DNA of 51,304 nt, taken from contig QPMI01000543.1 in the NCBI GenBank assembly GCA_004431415.1, forward strand, positions 1-51,304, given 5' to 3'. Both the position numbers and the translations under genes were made by a program. The notes beneath the pieces were generated by a model. That model was not told where the DNA came from. It did not search any database and was given only the letters and a program-made list of their open reading frames with translations. Each line of letters begins with the position of its first letter. Position 1 is the stretch's first letter. This DNA is from Cyanophora paradoxa. Its lineage: Eukaryota; Glaucocystophyceae; Cyanophorales; Cyanophoraceae. This document shows positions 32,783 to 43,129 of this stretch, piece after piece.

Positions 32783-34039
32783 ATGGCCCGCATCAAGCAG
32801 ACGGTGAGCGAGAGCGCCCGCCCCGCGCTCTTCTCCTCGTCCTCGTCGTCCGCCTTGCAGCCGATCATATGCATCGTGTCTCATGTCCGCCGTCTCTCGC
32901 AGGCAAAGAAGAGCACCGGCGGCAAGGCGCCGCGCAAGAAGCTGGCTACCAAGGCGGCCCGCCGCTCGGCTCCGGCGGCAGGCGGGGTGCGTGATGTCGC
33001 AGCGCGCGTCGCGTCCCAGCCGGAGCGCCGGCGCCGCATCCCGCGGCCGGCGCGTCTAACGTGTGCGCATGCGCACCGCAGGTGAAGAAGCCGCACCGCT
33101 ACCGCCCTGGTCGTCTCCCTCCCCGCCCCGCGGCCGCGCTCTAGCTCAATGCAAGCTACGCCACATGCATGCATGCACGCATACACGCAGCTATAGCTAG
33201 CTATAGATGCACCCCGCCCGCGCGCGCCGCTCCGGCCTCTCTCTCTCTCTCGCTCGCTCTCACCGATTCCTGACGCGCGTACCGCGCCGGTCGTCGGGCG
33301 GCGGCGGCGACGGAAAGGCACGGTGGCGCTCCGCGAGGTGCGCATGCATGCCGAGCCTACCGTAGCTGAGCCGACTCTGCGCCTGCGCGCCGCCTGATCC
33401 CGCGTCGCATCGCAGATCCGCAAGTACCAAAAGGTGGGCGCTGCCGCCGCGCTGCCGCCGGCCCGCCGCCGCGGGGCCCGGGCCCCGTGGCCCCGGGATC
33501 GTTCGACTGAGACCGCGGACGCAGACGACGAACCCGCTGATCCCCTACGCGCCCTTTAAGCGCCTCGTCCGCCTTCCCGCCCCCTTTTCCCGCCGCACCC
33601 CCGCACTCCCTGCCACGTCGTTTTCGCGCCCGCGCGGCGCAGGTCCAGGAGATCGGGAGCGAGATTGCCAAGGAGAAGAACGAGGAGGGGGCAGACCCCA
33701 AGATCGAGCTCCGCTGGACGCGCGAGGCCATCGAGTGCCTGCGCGAGGCCAGCGAGATGGTCCGCCGCGTTTGCGCCCCGGCCCCGCCCCCTCGACCCCA
33801 AGGGCGCGCTTCCCACGCTCGCTTTGCCCGCCTCTGCGCAGCAACTCATCAAGCACTTTGAGGAGGCGAACCTCTTGGCGATCCACCGCAGGCGCATCAC
33901 CATCCAGCCCAAGGTGCGGCCCCCGCCACCGCCAAGCCCCTGCGCCCGACCCCTGCCCCGCGCGCTCCGTTCTGTCCAGGACATTCAGCTCGCCCGCCGC
34001 ATCCGCGGCGAGCCTGCGACGGAGCCCACGGCCTCCTGA
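32783..34039 (+). CDS. divergent histone H3 in nine exons
   Basis: Exons 32783-32803, 32903-32986, 33082-33109, 33318-33337, 33416-33433, 33525-33566, 33643-33759, 33842-33913 and 33980-34039 splice in frame to about 153 residues. The order matches H3: [119 protein letters not shown]4, K14, K18, K23 and K36 equivalents are present. K9 sits in AKKS not ARKS, and K27 is replaced by Arg. About ten residues are inserted between helices alpha1 and alpha2. H3 pairs with H4 in nucleosomes. Eight introns in a histone gene are unusual. Donors are mostly GTGCG or GTGAG, and one is GTCCGC. It is a variant rather than the canonical H3. Confidence 0.9.
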
Positions 34040-34399
34040 TCGCGACGGCGGCGGTCCAACAGCGGTCCGCGCAGAGGCCCGTCTCGGTCCGTCGCCCCTG
34101 CCCTCCTCTCCTTCGCCCCCCTTTCCCCGTACCCCCCCACCCCCCCACGCCGAGCCTCACCGGCGCGCGCGGCCGTGGCCAGCTCCGGGCTTGGCCGAGA
34201 GCCGGCGAGCCTGGCGTCGCCCTCCCTCCCCCTTCTCTCCCCCCCTCCCCCCCCCCCCCCCCCTTCCCCCCTCCTGTTTCTCTCCCGACTCGCCGCTCTC
34301 TCCCTCGTGCGAGAGCACCGCTGCTTCTGTACAGCAATGACCACACCGCACGCATACCCCCCGGGCCCTGTCTAAGAGGCGCGCGTCTAAGAGGGCGGC

Positions 34400-35030
34400 T
34401 TTGAGCGAAGCCTGGACGTAAATGGGAAACGCAGTACCCCCAGGGGGCGAGCTGAGCGTGGCCGGAGGGAGAGAGGAGAGAGGGGGGAGGGGCGGCCTTG
34501 AACAAAGCCTGGACGTAAATGGGAAACGCAGTACCCCAGGGGCGAGCTGAGCTTGGCCGGAGGGAGAGAGGGGGGAGGGGCGGCCTTGAGCAAAGCCTGG
34601 ACGTAAATGGGAAACGCAGTACCCCCAGGGGGGCAAGCTGAGCTTGGCCGGAGGGAGAGAGGAGAGAGAGAGGGGGCAGCTTTGAGCGAAGCCTGGACGT
34701 AAATGGGAAACGCAGTACCCCCAGGGGGGCGAGCTGAGCGTGGCCGGAGGGAGAGAGGAGAGAGGGGGGAGGGGCGGCCTTGAACAAAGCCTGGACGTAA
34801 ATGGGAAACGCAGTACCCCCAGGGGAGCAAGCTGAGCTTGGCCGGAGGGAGAGAGGGGGGAGGGGCGGCCTTGAGCAAAGCCTGGACGTAAATGGGAAAC
34901 GCTGTACCCCCAGGGGGGCGAGCTGAGCGTGGCCGGAGGGAGGGGGGGGGGGGGGGGGGGGGCGGGGGGCGGCCTTGAGCAAAGCCTGGACGTAAATGGG
35001 AAACGCAGTACCCCCAGGGGGGCGAGCTGA
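34400..35030 (+). repeat. repeat locus 3, type A array
   Basis: Seven right-pointing cores (near 34411, 34510, 34597, 34695, 34792, 34886, 34986), period 87-100 bases, same core and linker as locus 1, with GCAAAG/GCGAAG variants. It begins about 360 bases after the H3 stop. A run of more than 20 G lies near 34940. Confidence 0.85.
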
Positions 35031-35390
35031 GCGTGGCCGGAGGGAGAGACGGGAGAGGGGGGAGAGCAGAGAAATGCAGGGCCCCAGGCGAGCTCCCCCC
35101 TCTCCCTCTCCTCCTCCCATCAGCCAAACGGAGCACACGATCGGCGATAGTCATCATGATCAATATTACCTGCACAAGCGAACGGTCCCGATACTCATCT
35201 TATCTAGAACTTCCAGCTTCTGAGCCTCACGATCAGCACCTAGATTTCAATTAGCCCTAGGCCTTCTTTCTCCTATGGTCCGTCTCTCGCTTTTTAATTT
35301 CAAGCTCATGATCGATTTCGATATATATTGCCGCTGTCCAAAGTCGAATCTTTTGTTGTGAAATCAAACTTCTGGCAACTCTCCTCCGCA
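35031..35390. repeat. spacer of locus 3
   Basis: Contains CATCAGCCAAACGGAGCACA, then AT-richer sequence, then GATCGATTTCGATATATATT and TTGCCGCTGTCCAAAGTCGA just before the B array. The same spacer is found at 46955-47285 and, inverted, at 51125-51304, which defines a second subfamily (loci 3, 4, 5). Confidence 0.75.
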
Positions 35391-35690
35391 GAGAGGAGGG
35401 TCCCGGGTACGAAGTTTCCCATTATCGTCCAGGCCTCCCCTATGGCGGGCCGGGAACGCTCCGGATCTGCAGAGAGGAGGGCCCCGGGGTACAGCGTTTC
35501 CCATTATCGTCCAGGCCTCCCTATGGCGGGGCTGCCCCGCAGAGAGGAGATCTGCGGGGGTACATCGTTTCCCATTATCGTCCAGGGCTCCCCTATGGCG
35601 GGGGCGCTCCGCAGAGAGGAGGGGCGTGGGATACAGCGTTTCCCATTATCGTCCAGGGCTCCCCTATGGCCGGGGCGCCCTGCAGATATA
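35391..35690 (-). repeat. repeat locus 3, type B array
   Basis: Four left-pointing cores (near 35415, 35495, 35570, 35640) with GCAGAGAGGAG-type linkers. They oppose the A array across the spacer. The array end overlaps the last codons of the BTB-like ORF that ends at 35664. Confidence 0.8.
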
Positions 35691-36374
35691 GAGAGCTCGA
35701 GGCCTCGGGTTCGATCCGCGACCGGGCTCGATCTCTTCTAGATCTGGATCCGCGGGGCCCGGGGATTCCGGTCGCTTGCGCTTCTTCGGGGGCCGGGCCC
35801 GCGCGGCGCCCGCCGATTGCGAGCTCGAGCTCGCGCCGCGGCGCCCCCAGCGGGCGTCCAGCGCGCGCAGGACCGCGCCCGGGTCGGACGCGTACTGGGT
35901 GGAGAGCTGGCGTGCCGCCCGCTGGACGATGCGGCTGCCGAGCGGGCCCTGGTACGCGTCGAGGAACATGAGCAGGTCGAGGAGCTCAAAGTACGCCCCG
36001 AGGTCGGGCGGCTCGCGCTCGGGGGGCCACGTTCCAAACGCGGCGGCGTTGGCGAGGCGCACGGTGGCCGCCGAGGCGGGGAGGTCGACGGGGACCGTCC
36101 CGGATCCGGACCCGGCCGCCGCGACGGCGTCGCTGCACTCGAGCACCGACCCGAGCAGCCGCGAGTACCCCACGAGGGCGGCGCAGAGGGGCACGCTCTC
36201 GCCGTCGGGGGTGCAGCGCGCCACGAGGGCGGGACCAAGATCGAGATCCAGGGGCGGGGCCGGCGCGCGCGCAGCGGGCGGCAGATGTAGAGTCTGCGGG
36301 GGTAGCGCCCGGGGCGAGAGCGCGAGGTGGGGTGCGCATGCGGTGTGCGTGGAGGTGCTCATGATGCCGTGCAC
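35664..36374 (-). CDS. BTB/SKP1-like protein with C-terminal NLS
   Basis: 236 residues from the ATG at 36374 (or 232 from the ATG at 36362, MSTST). Residues ~45-160 fit a SKP1/POZ fold: DGESVPLCAALVGYSRLLGS, VPVDLPASAATVRLANAAAF, then DLGAYFELLDLLMFLDAYQG and a C-terminal helix. SKP1 and BTB proteins bridge substrates to cullin ubiquitin ligases. A basic stretch PPKKRKRPE near residue 200 looks like a nuclear localisation signal. The last residues (RGSNPRPRALYICRAP) are encoded by repeat-array flank, so the natural C-terminus may have been replaced or extended by the repeat insertion. The call rests on pattern similarity. Confidence 0.5.
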   Translation of the reverse strand: MHGIMSTSTHTACAPHLALSPRALPPQTLHLPPAARAPAPPLDLDLGPALVARCTPDGESVPLCAALVGYSRLLGSVLECSDAVAAAGSGSGTVPVDLPASAATVRLANAAAFGTWPPEREPPDLGAYFELLDLLMFLDAYQGPLGSRIVQRAARQLSTQYASDPGAVLRALDARWGRRGASSSSQSAGAARARPPKKRKRPESPGPADPDLEEIEPGRGSNPRPRALYICRAPRP

Positions 36375-36577
36375 GTGTGTGTGTGTGTATGTAGCCGGCG
36401 GCGGGGAGGGGGCGGGGGCGGAAGCTTAAGAGGTCTCGCTCCCCGGCCCGCCCTGTGTACGTATACAAATGAAATGAGTATTCGATCCATTGAGCGCGTG
36501 CGGCGAGATGGAGACTCGGACTCGCGATCGTGGGCATGTGCATGCTGCATGCCGCCGCCGGCCGCCGAAAATTCAGA

Positions 36578-36964
36578 CTAGAACCGAATCTCGAACACGG
36601 GTCGCATACTACGATATGTAGTTATTGGCCCGCGCGTCACCCGCCTCCCGACCCGGACGCGGATCCGGCCTCGGAGGCCTCGTCGCCGCGTTCTCCGCCC
36701 CCTCCTCCCCTTGTCGTCGTCTTCGTCTCGCCCCGAGGCGAGCGCCAGCACGGTTTCGTCAAACGTGTAGCCCTCGGCGCTCCGCACGGCGTCCAAGATG
36801 CGCGCCGAGACGCGCTTGGCGCCCTCGGCGTCGGCGGTTCGAAGAAGCGGGACGGTCGAGACAAAGTCGATGGCGCTGATTCCCGTTCCCGTGACGCGAG
36901 CCAGGCCCGGGAAGCGGCGGATGGTTTCGGCGAGGTTCCTCAGATCCGTGTAGATTTCCGTCCT
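36578..36964 (-). CDS. terminal exon of an unidentified gene
   Basis: After a GCGCAG acceptor (36967-36965) a 128-codon frame reads RTEIYTDLRNLAETIRRFPG, then VTGTGISAIDFVSTVPLLRT and SARILDAVRSAEGYTFDETV. It ends with an Arg-rich tail and EIRF at 36578. The predicted fold is alpha/beta with a basic tail. Upstream exons are not found in the 36970-37200 interval, which is low-GC, so the remaining exons may be short. No family is recognised. Confidence 0.4.
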   Translation of the reverse strand, partial: RTEIYTDLRNLAETIRRFPGLARVTGTGISAIDFVSTVPLLRTADAEGAKRVSARILDAVRSAEGYTFDETVLALASGRDEDDDKGRRGRRTRRRGLRGRIRVRVGRRVTRGPITTYRSMRPVFEIRF

Positions 36965-37207
36965 CTGCGCGGAAGCTCGAGCCGGAAGCCGACCGCCTCT
37001 GCGCCGGCGTGTAAATTTGCGAGTCAGCGTAAACGGGGATGCGTAGATGTGCGCGGATCTATATATATAGATTTAAATGCAGGCGAGAAACCCGGAAATC
37101 GTAAAGTGCGCGGCGTGCGCTCAGCGACTTGACGATCTCGACCGAAACGAAAGCGAATCGAAACCAAAATTCAAAACGTGCACGTGCGCGAGCGATCACC
37201 CTCACGA

Positions 37208-39381
37208 TCACGTACCGAGGATGGAATTGTACTTGCTTTCGACGTGCGTCTTCCTCCAGTACCCCCAAAGCTTTCGGTTGTTTCCGTGCTGGTCCCTGTA
37301 CTTTTCGTAGGCGCCGAGCACGGCGGCGGCGACGAGCATGATGGCCCGGATCCGATCGCGCCCCAGCTGCTGGACGCGCTCCAGCAGCTCCGCCCGCGCC
37401 TCGGCGTTTCCGTCGAGGCGCCTTCCGACGAGGGCAATGTCCACGCCGGCCGACAGGCCCATCTCGTACGCGGGCAGGCTCTCGGGGTCCACCTTGGAGT
37501 CCTCCCCCGCGGCGGCCCCCTCGAGGCCCCCCTCGAGCTCGTCCTCGTCTCCCTGCGGGCCTTCGGCGGCCGTCGCGAGGGCCGCTTCCCACGCGGCCGC
37601 GAGCTCGGCCTCGCGGGGATCGACGTCGTGATCGGGGCTGCCGGCGCGCGAGTCGGAGCCCGAGCCCGGATTGGAATTCGAAGCGGACGGGGAATCGGAC
37701 GCGTCGGCGTCCGAACGGGCCCCTTTGTCGGCCCCCCGAGCCCCCCGCTTTCCGCCGCCGCTCGAGCTCGCGACCGGCCCCGCCAGCTGCAGCGCCGCCG
37801 CCGCCGGGGCCGCCGCCGCGCCTTTGGGATCCGTCGACGCCTCGGCCCCTTGGTCGGCTGCACCTGCCGCTGAAGCCGCAGGCGGCCCGGCCTCCTCCTC
37901 GGAGCCCGAGGCCTCCGGATTCTCTGCGGGGTGGGTGTACGCGCAGTAGAGGATTTTGACGAGCTTGTCGCTCTCGTAGGGTTTGCGCTCCGTCCTCCCC
38001 GCCCCCCACTTGCTGCGCGCGCGTTTCGCGGGGGTACCGGCACCCGCGGCCCCGGCCCCACGGCCCCCGGCCCCGTGGCCGATCGCGATCGCGATCGCGA
38101 GCTCGAGCTAGCAGCGCTGGGGCCGGAATTGGAGCTGGAGGCCACGGCCGCCGCCGCGTCCGAATCCGGCTTCTTTCGTTTTCGCAGCCTCTCCGTCGCT
38201 GCAGCTGCGGCGGCGGCGCGACCATCGTCCGGATCCGCCGCCGGATCTTTCCCTGCAGCGCTCGCAGCGCTCCCGCTCGAGTCTGCGGGGAGGGCGGGCG
38301 CTGCGGCTGCGGCCGGGTCCGCGGTGGAATTCGGATTGGCGGGAGATCGCGTCACCGGCGCCTTGCCCTTCCAGGCGCTCGAGCCGGGGCCGGCGCGATC
38401 GGGATCGGAGCTTGCGGCGGCCTTGAGCTTGCAATCGCCTGCATGCGCAGAGCTCGCGCTGGCCACGGAGGTGGAGGCCGTCGCGTCTGCCTCTTTCGGA
38501 GGAACCTCTGGATCCGCGCCCTTGGGCTCGCCGGACGCCTCCGAGGCCGGCGCGTGCGTGGGCGGATCGCGATCGGCGCCGGCGGATCCGGAACTCAGAG
38601 TCTGCTGCGCGTGCGCATGCTGCAGCTCGAGCTCGAGCTGCGCGACGCGCTCGCAGACGGAGACGAGCGCCTGCCTGGCGACGATTTCGGACGAGATCCA
38701 GCTCTGCGCGCTGCCGGCCCCTTCCTCGATAAAGGACATGTACGCCAGGTAGGCGTCGATGCGGGAGGACGTCAGCAGATCCTCCGGGGCCCTGTGCCCC
38801 TCCTTGCACGCGGGGCACGTGAACGAGCGGCGGGCATGCGCGGGCGCGTCCTCCGTCGTCGTCGTCGTCGGCTTTGGATTCAAATTGGACGTCGACCCCG
38901 CATCCGCGTTTGCGGCGGGTGGCCATGGGTCGCGATGGCGATCGGGTACGGCGCCGGAGACGAGGGTGAGGGCGCACGTGAGGCACACGAACGAGGAGGA
39001 CGCGCCCCCGCGCAGGTCCTCCAGCGTCGGGCTGGGGTGCGTCTCGAGCGCCTCGCCGAGGGACGAGGCCCCCGAGCGGGCCAGGACGCGGGCCGCGGCG
39101 CAGGGGAGGAGGTACGCCGGCGGCGTCACGCTCTCCAGGCCGCACCGCGCGCACGAGGGGCGAAACGCACGGCTCGGATCCCGTCCAATGCTTATAAACG
39201 TCGGAAGCTGCACCTTGGCCGGTCGGCCGTCAAACGACGGCCGCGCGAGCGCGAGAGCGTGGGCGGACGGTGGGCTCGAGGGCCCAGCGCCAGCGGCCGC
39301 GACGCCGGCGCCCCGCTTCGAGTTCGGGCTCGCGGTGGATCCGGATCCGGAGGCGCCGGCGGGGCCCTTTCCAGTCGACAT
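37208..39381 (-). CDS. zinc-binding protein with long Ala/Ser linker, one frameshift
   Basis: Starts MSTGKGPAGASGSGS at 39381. Three CxxC pairs lie in the first ~200 residues (CARCGLE; CLTCALTL; CPACKEG), with extra Cys in LLPCAA, a RING- or treble-clef-like set. A helix (SEIVARQALVSVCERVAQLE) follows, then several hundred low-complexity residues with Lys/Arg patches (RLRKRKKPDSD). Near 38050-38080 the reading moves to another frame within a G/C-rich tract. The continuation includes KRARSKWGAGRTERKPYESD, then KLVKILYCAYTHPAE, and the C-terminal domain DIALVGRRLDGNAEARAELL, RIRAIMLVAAAVLGAYEKYR to KYNSILGT at 37208. The shift is probably an indel. The C-terminal helical domain is not recognised. 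A nuclear regulatory protein is plausible. Confidence 0.5.
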
Positions 39382-40146
39382 GTGTATGTGTTTTGTATCT
39401 TGCTGTTTTACAATTCGCGTCGACGTCTGAATTTGAAGCGGGCGATCACGGTCGGCGTGTGCGGGTGCGTCGCTTCGAATTCAAGCGCGAGGCTCGCAGT
39501 GGGATCATGGATCGTTTCACTGCGTCGACGTTCAACGGTTGCGGGTGCAACGTTGACCGCTGCTGCTGACTTGGGCTCCTTGCAATTGTATGCGTGTGCG
39601 GGCGTAGCTATATAAACCGGGGTGCACGTGCACTGCGGGGAGCTCGACCCGCGATCGGCGAGCTGGAGCACGCGTTGATTTTGTGCCACCTCGCACGTCT
39701 AGAACGGCCTGCACATGCGTCCGGCACGCCTGCTTTTAGCCGCGCTCGGGCTCCCAGATGCATGGACGGTTTCGTATGTCTGCACCTGGCCACATTCAAA
39801 TATTATTAATTTGAACGCTCACATTATTACCTGGCTACATAATTCGATGTTTGCTCATGCTCAGAGTTGAATTCGCTCGAATTCATGCTCACCTCGAATT
39901 CACATCCGACGCATTTAGATAGCTGTAGCTACAGCTACAGCTGCTGCGATGTATTATTGTTATCGATTAGACATCTGCAAGCTCAACCCGCACATATGCA
40001 TATGTATGTTTCGCAATTGCAAGTCGATGTTCTCAATTACGCAAACAATTGCCAGCGCAGAGACGTCGACAGAAACCGACCTCTAAGTTTGCCTCCCCGG
40101 CCTACAATTATCACTCATGGCCCAACAGAGTCGATTGTTATCGCTC
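39382..40146. other. intergenic, no gene
   Basis: Lower-GC sequence with a TATATAAA at 39608-39616 (plus strand), AGCTACAGCTACAGCTGC at about 39925-39945 and a 30-base tandem unit containing CATGGCCCAACAGAGTCGAT at 40115-40170. No supported coding region. Confidence 0.45.
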
Positions 40147-40440
40147 ATGGCCCAACAGAGTCGATTGCGAGTGTGAGTGCACAGGAGATCTAGAGCTCTA
40201 CGCCTCCACGTCGGCGAGGGCGGCTGCGTGCACAGCGCCTCCACTAGTACTGGCATTCAAGAGTCCAATCGCAACGAAATCGAGTCCGATTTCCGATATC
40301 GATTACACGCGGGGCCTCGGATACACGGGCCTACATCTACAGCTCTACGCGTCCACGTCGTCGAGGACCGCGATGCGGACGGCGGGGTGCGCGCAGAGGA
40401 TCTGGTACGCCTCGACAAAGGCGCCGCGGAGCTCGTCGCC
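40147..40440. repeat. duplicated segment, first copy
   Basis: From CCCAACAGAGTCGATTG through the tail of the SF3-like gene. It recurs in the same orientation at 41354-41640 with small indels (TTAA inserted, GTCG/GGCG change). Confidence 0.75.
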
Positions 40441-41026
40441 CTCGAGAGGGATGCGGCTCTCGAGGAGGTGTCGTGGACGGCGATGGGGTGCCGAACCGGA
40501 TGCGGAGGAAGCGGTGCTCGTAGGCGGCGGCGGCGGCGGCGGCGCGCTGGAACGCGAGCCCTCTGTTCGAGACGACGACGAGCGTCTTCGTCACGCCGTC
40601 CCAGATGCGGCCCAGGCGCGCGGTGGAGAACAGCGGCTCCTCGCGCACGACGAGCGCGCGCGCCGTCTCGCAGCGCGTCGTGGTCCATTGCGCAAACTTG
40701 CGGTTCTTCATCTCTTTCTCGCCGACATCCACGACGGCGTCGGCCCCGCCGGGCAGCAGCAGCTTGGCGACGGTGGTCAGGCAGTTGACGGCGAGCGTCT
40801 TTCCCGTGACGGTGAGCCCCTCGATGGAGAGCGCCGTCTTTCGGAAGCCGTCGTTGCCTCCGCCGACGAGGGCGCGGCCGTAGAGGGCGAAGACGGCGAG
40901 GATCCGCCTGTCGGCAAAGCCCTGGTCGCGTAGCACGCGGACGAGAACGGTGTCGGCGCGCCCGACGTACACCGCGTCGCCAGGGTTTGCGAGGTCGATG
41001 TTCCAACGCGGCGTCGCGATCGCCAT
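40345..41026 (-). CDS. superfamily 3 helicase-like ATPase
   Basis: Starts MAIATPRWNIDLANPGDAVY at 41026. The domain runs from about residue 60: Walker A GLTVTGKT, Walker B-like ALVVREE about 50 residues on, motif C with the conserved Asn in TLVVVSNRGL, and an Arg finger in HRFLRIRF. Spacing suits SF3 helicases (NS1/Rep/D5-like), which unwind origins as hexamers. No HUH nuclease or primase domain precedes it, so this is a helicase-only form. After RIRF near 40520 the frame breaks in a C-rich tract. The natural end, ELRGAFVEAYQILCAHPAV to LDDVDA, is in another frame and stops at 40345. A partial copy of this tail lies at 41575-41700. A TATA box is 110 bases upstream. Confidence 0.6.
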
Positions 41027-41135
41027 GATCGTGATGGCTCGGCGCGTCGCGCTAACTTGGAAACGTTGACGCGACGGGTGCGAGCGTGCTAGGGTGCACG
41101 GCCGCGGTTTGCAGTGCGGAGCTCGCTCGGGGCCG

Positions 41136-41145
41136 CCTTTTATAC
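41136..41145 (-). promoter_or_regulatory. TATA box of the SF3-like gene
   Basis: The minus strand reads GTATAAAAGG, a near-perfect TATA box, about 110 bases upstream of the ATG at 41026. It implies a 5' leader of roughly 80 bases. Confidence 0.6.
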
Positions 41146-41353
41146 TGCGGGCCGCGGCGGGCCCCGCGAGAATTCGAATTTCCAAAGAGTTGACGGGACG
41201 GGTACGCCCCTCGCGGTCGCTCATGATCGGACGGCCCTGCGTCGACGATCATACGAGCGCCCGCGTTCGAACTCCTATATACAGCTACACGCGGACGCGC
41301 GTGCGAATTCAGAGACCATCGGACGAGCTCCCGATCGGGGCGTCGGCCCGACG

Positions 41354-41720
41354 CCATGGCCCAACAGAGTCGATTGCAATTGCGAGTGTGAGTGCACAGG
41401 AGATCTAGAGCTCTACGCCTCCACGTCGGCGAGGGCGGCTGCGTGCACAGCGCCTCCACTAGTACTGGCATTCAAGAGTCCAATTAATCGCAACGAAATC
41501 GAGTCCGATTTCCGATATCGATTACACGCGGGCCTCGGATACACGGGCCTACATCTACAGCTCTACGCGTCCACGTCGGCGAGGACCGCGATGCGGACGG
41601 CGGGGTGCGCGCAGAGGATCTGGTACGCCCCGACAAGTGTTTTTAAAGGGGCCGAGGAGCTCGTCGCCCTCGAGAGCTCGAGGGGTGCGGCGCTGGAGGG
41701 CGGTGTCGTGGCGGGCGACG
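41354..41720. repeat. duplicated segment, second copy with helicase tail remnant
   Basis: This copy of 40147-40440 carries the last ~30 codons of the SF3-like gene on the minus strand, then diverges at GTGTTTTTAAAGG. It encodes no helicase motif and is a pseudogene fragment left by segmental duplication. Confidence 0.7.
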
Positions 41721-41862
41721 GCATCTGCATAAATACATATGGCTAGCTGTAGAAGCGCGCCTGCCCTCCTCCCGAGCCTCGCGATTCGCGATCACACGCA
41801 TGCGCGAGCTCAGCCTCGCGCGCGATCGCCATCGATATCGCCAGCCGCCTCGCTCACGCGCA

Positions 41863-42827
41863 CTACGGTACGGCGGCGCCCGCGGCGCCGGCCGCGGCTG
41901 GGCATGGCCGAGTGTCCTGCGCCGCTAACCGCTCCTTGAAATCGCGCGCGGCCGCGCGCACCGCCGTCGGCGAGACTCCCGCCGCGTGCGAGATCCTGCG
42001 AAAGCTCCAGCGTCGGGTCAAAGCCGACGTCGATTGCGCTCGCGGCGTCGACGGCTTGCTCGCAAGGGCCAGGGCGGCGACGGCGAGACTTTCGGGCGAC
42101 CTCGAAAATGGGCGGGGGGCACGGCTCGCTGCGGTTCGGAAGAGCTCCTGCGCGCGGGCAATGGTCGCTCGGTCGAATTCAATGCGTCGTCCTATGGAAC
42201 GGATGATCTCTTCCGTCATGCCGTACCCTGCCACCATTTGCTGACCGAATTGTGCGCTCAGGGAGCGGATCATGCGCTGCAGCTCGCCCCGAGTGAAAGA
42301 GGCCGTGCCGCCGCACGCGCACAGGTCGCCCTGCTCCAGAAACTCCCGGAGGAGGCGGGGGATCCCGCGAATCTGGACGGCGGCGTACAGCGCGGCGATG
42401 GCGAGGACGTCGTAGCGCCGCCCGTTGACGATTCCCGTGCGCTCGTCGGACTCGCACAGAATTTCAAAGGCCTGGAGCGCGACGCTCTCGGGAAGCGACA
42501 TGCGCTCCGCAATATCGTGCACGGTCGCGAGCAGGTTCTGGCGGTCCGCGCACGCGGAGCGCGCTCGCACCGCGCCCCGCCCTCGAGCTCGCCTCTGGCC
42601 GGCGCCGCGGCCGAGGCGTCCGTCGCCCGCGAGCGCGCCGCATTGGCGTTGCAAAGCACACGTGCACGTGCTTGCCCATGTGCATTCCACGCACATTCCC
42701 CCATGCCGCGTGTACGTGCGCAGCGCCGGGCCCTCGAACGCGACGCCCACGCACGCGCCGCAAACGGTGCACACCGGCCCTCGGGCGTGGACGCGACGAA
42801 AGGGTGCGGGCAGGTCTTGGATTCCAT
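41863..42827 (-). CDS. TFIIB-like initiation factor, copy 1 (long form)
   Basis: Starts MESKTCPHPFVASTPEG at 42827. A one-base shift near 42776 leads to VCTVCGACVG, so the N-terminus is a C-x2-H...C-x2-C zinc ribbon as in TFIIB. An extra Cys-rich insert (CVECTWASTCTC) follows. Cyclin repeat 1 is clear: ATVHDIAERMSLPESVALQA, then GRRYDVLAIAALYAAVQIRG. Cyclin repeat 2 includes ARAQELFRTAASRAPRPFSR, SPESLAVAALALASK and ISHAAGVSPTAVRAAARDF. TFIIB links TBP-bound promoter DNA to RNA polymerase, and homologues are common in eukaryotes, archaea and nucleocytoplasmic giant viruses. The shift removes one base of a G/C run that is present in copy 3, so it may be a consensus error. A TATA-like ATAAAAGAC lies at 42867-42875. 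Confidence 0.65.
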
Positions 42828-43129
42828 TTCCGGTCTGTGAAATGCGGTACGAGAGAGATCGCGTCGTCTTTTATCCCTCGCTGCAATCGGGCCGACCGCG
42901 TCAGAAATCAAAGTTCCAAGTTCGCGCGTGGTCATGTATGCGCATCATACGATCAGCGCTGGCGACCCGGCATACGTGGTCATATGCATGGGCCGCGTGC
43001 ACGTGCACGACGCCAACGACTCGAAGAATCGCTGCCGCATGCACGGTCGTGTGACGAGAACAAAGCAGGTGAATTCCGTTTGTTTCCACGTCTAAATGAA
43101 AATTTCGACACACGTGTACATGTACAAGG

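Noticed and set aside
33897-35175. Repetitive minus-strand ORFs over locus 3
   Set aside because: Translation of the type A array. The distal part is antisense to the H3 gene.
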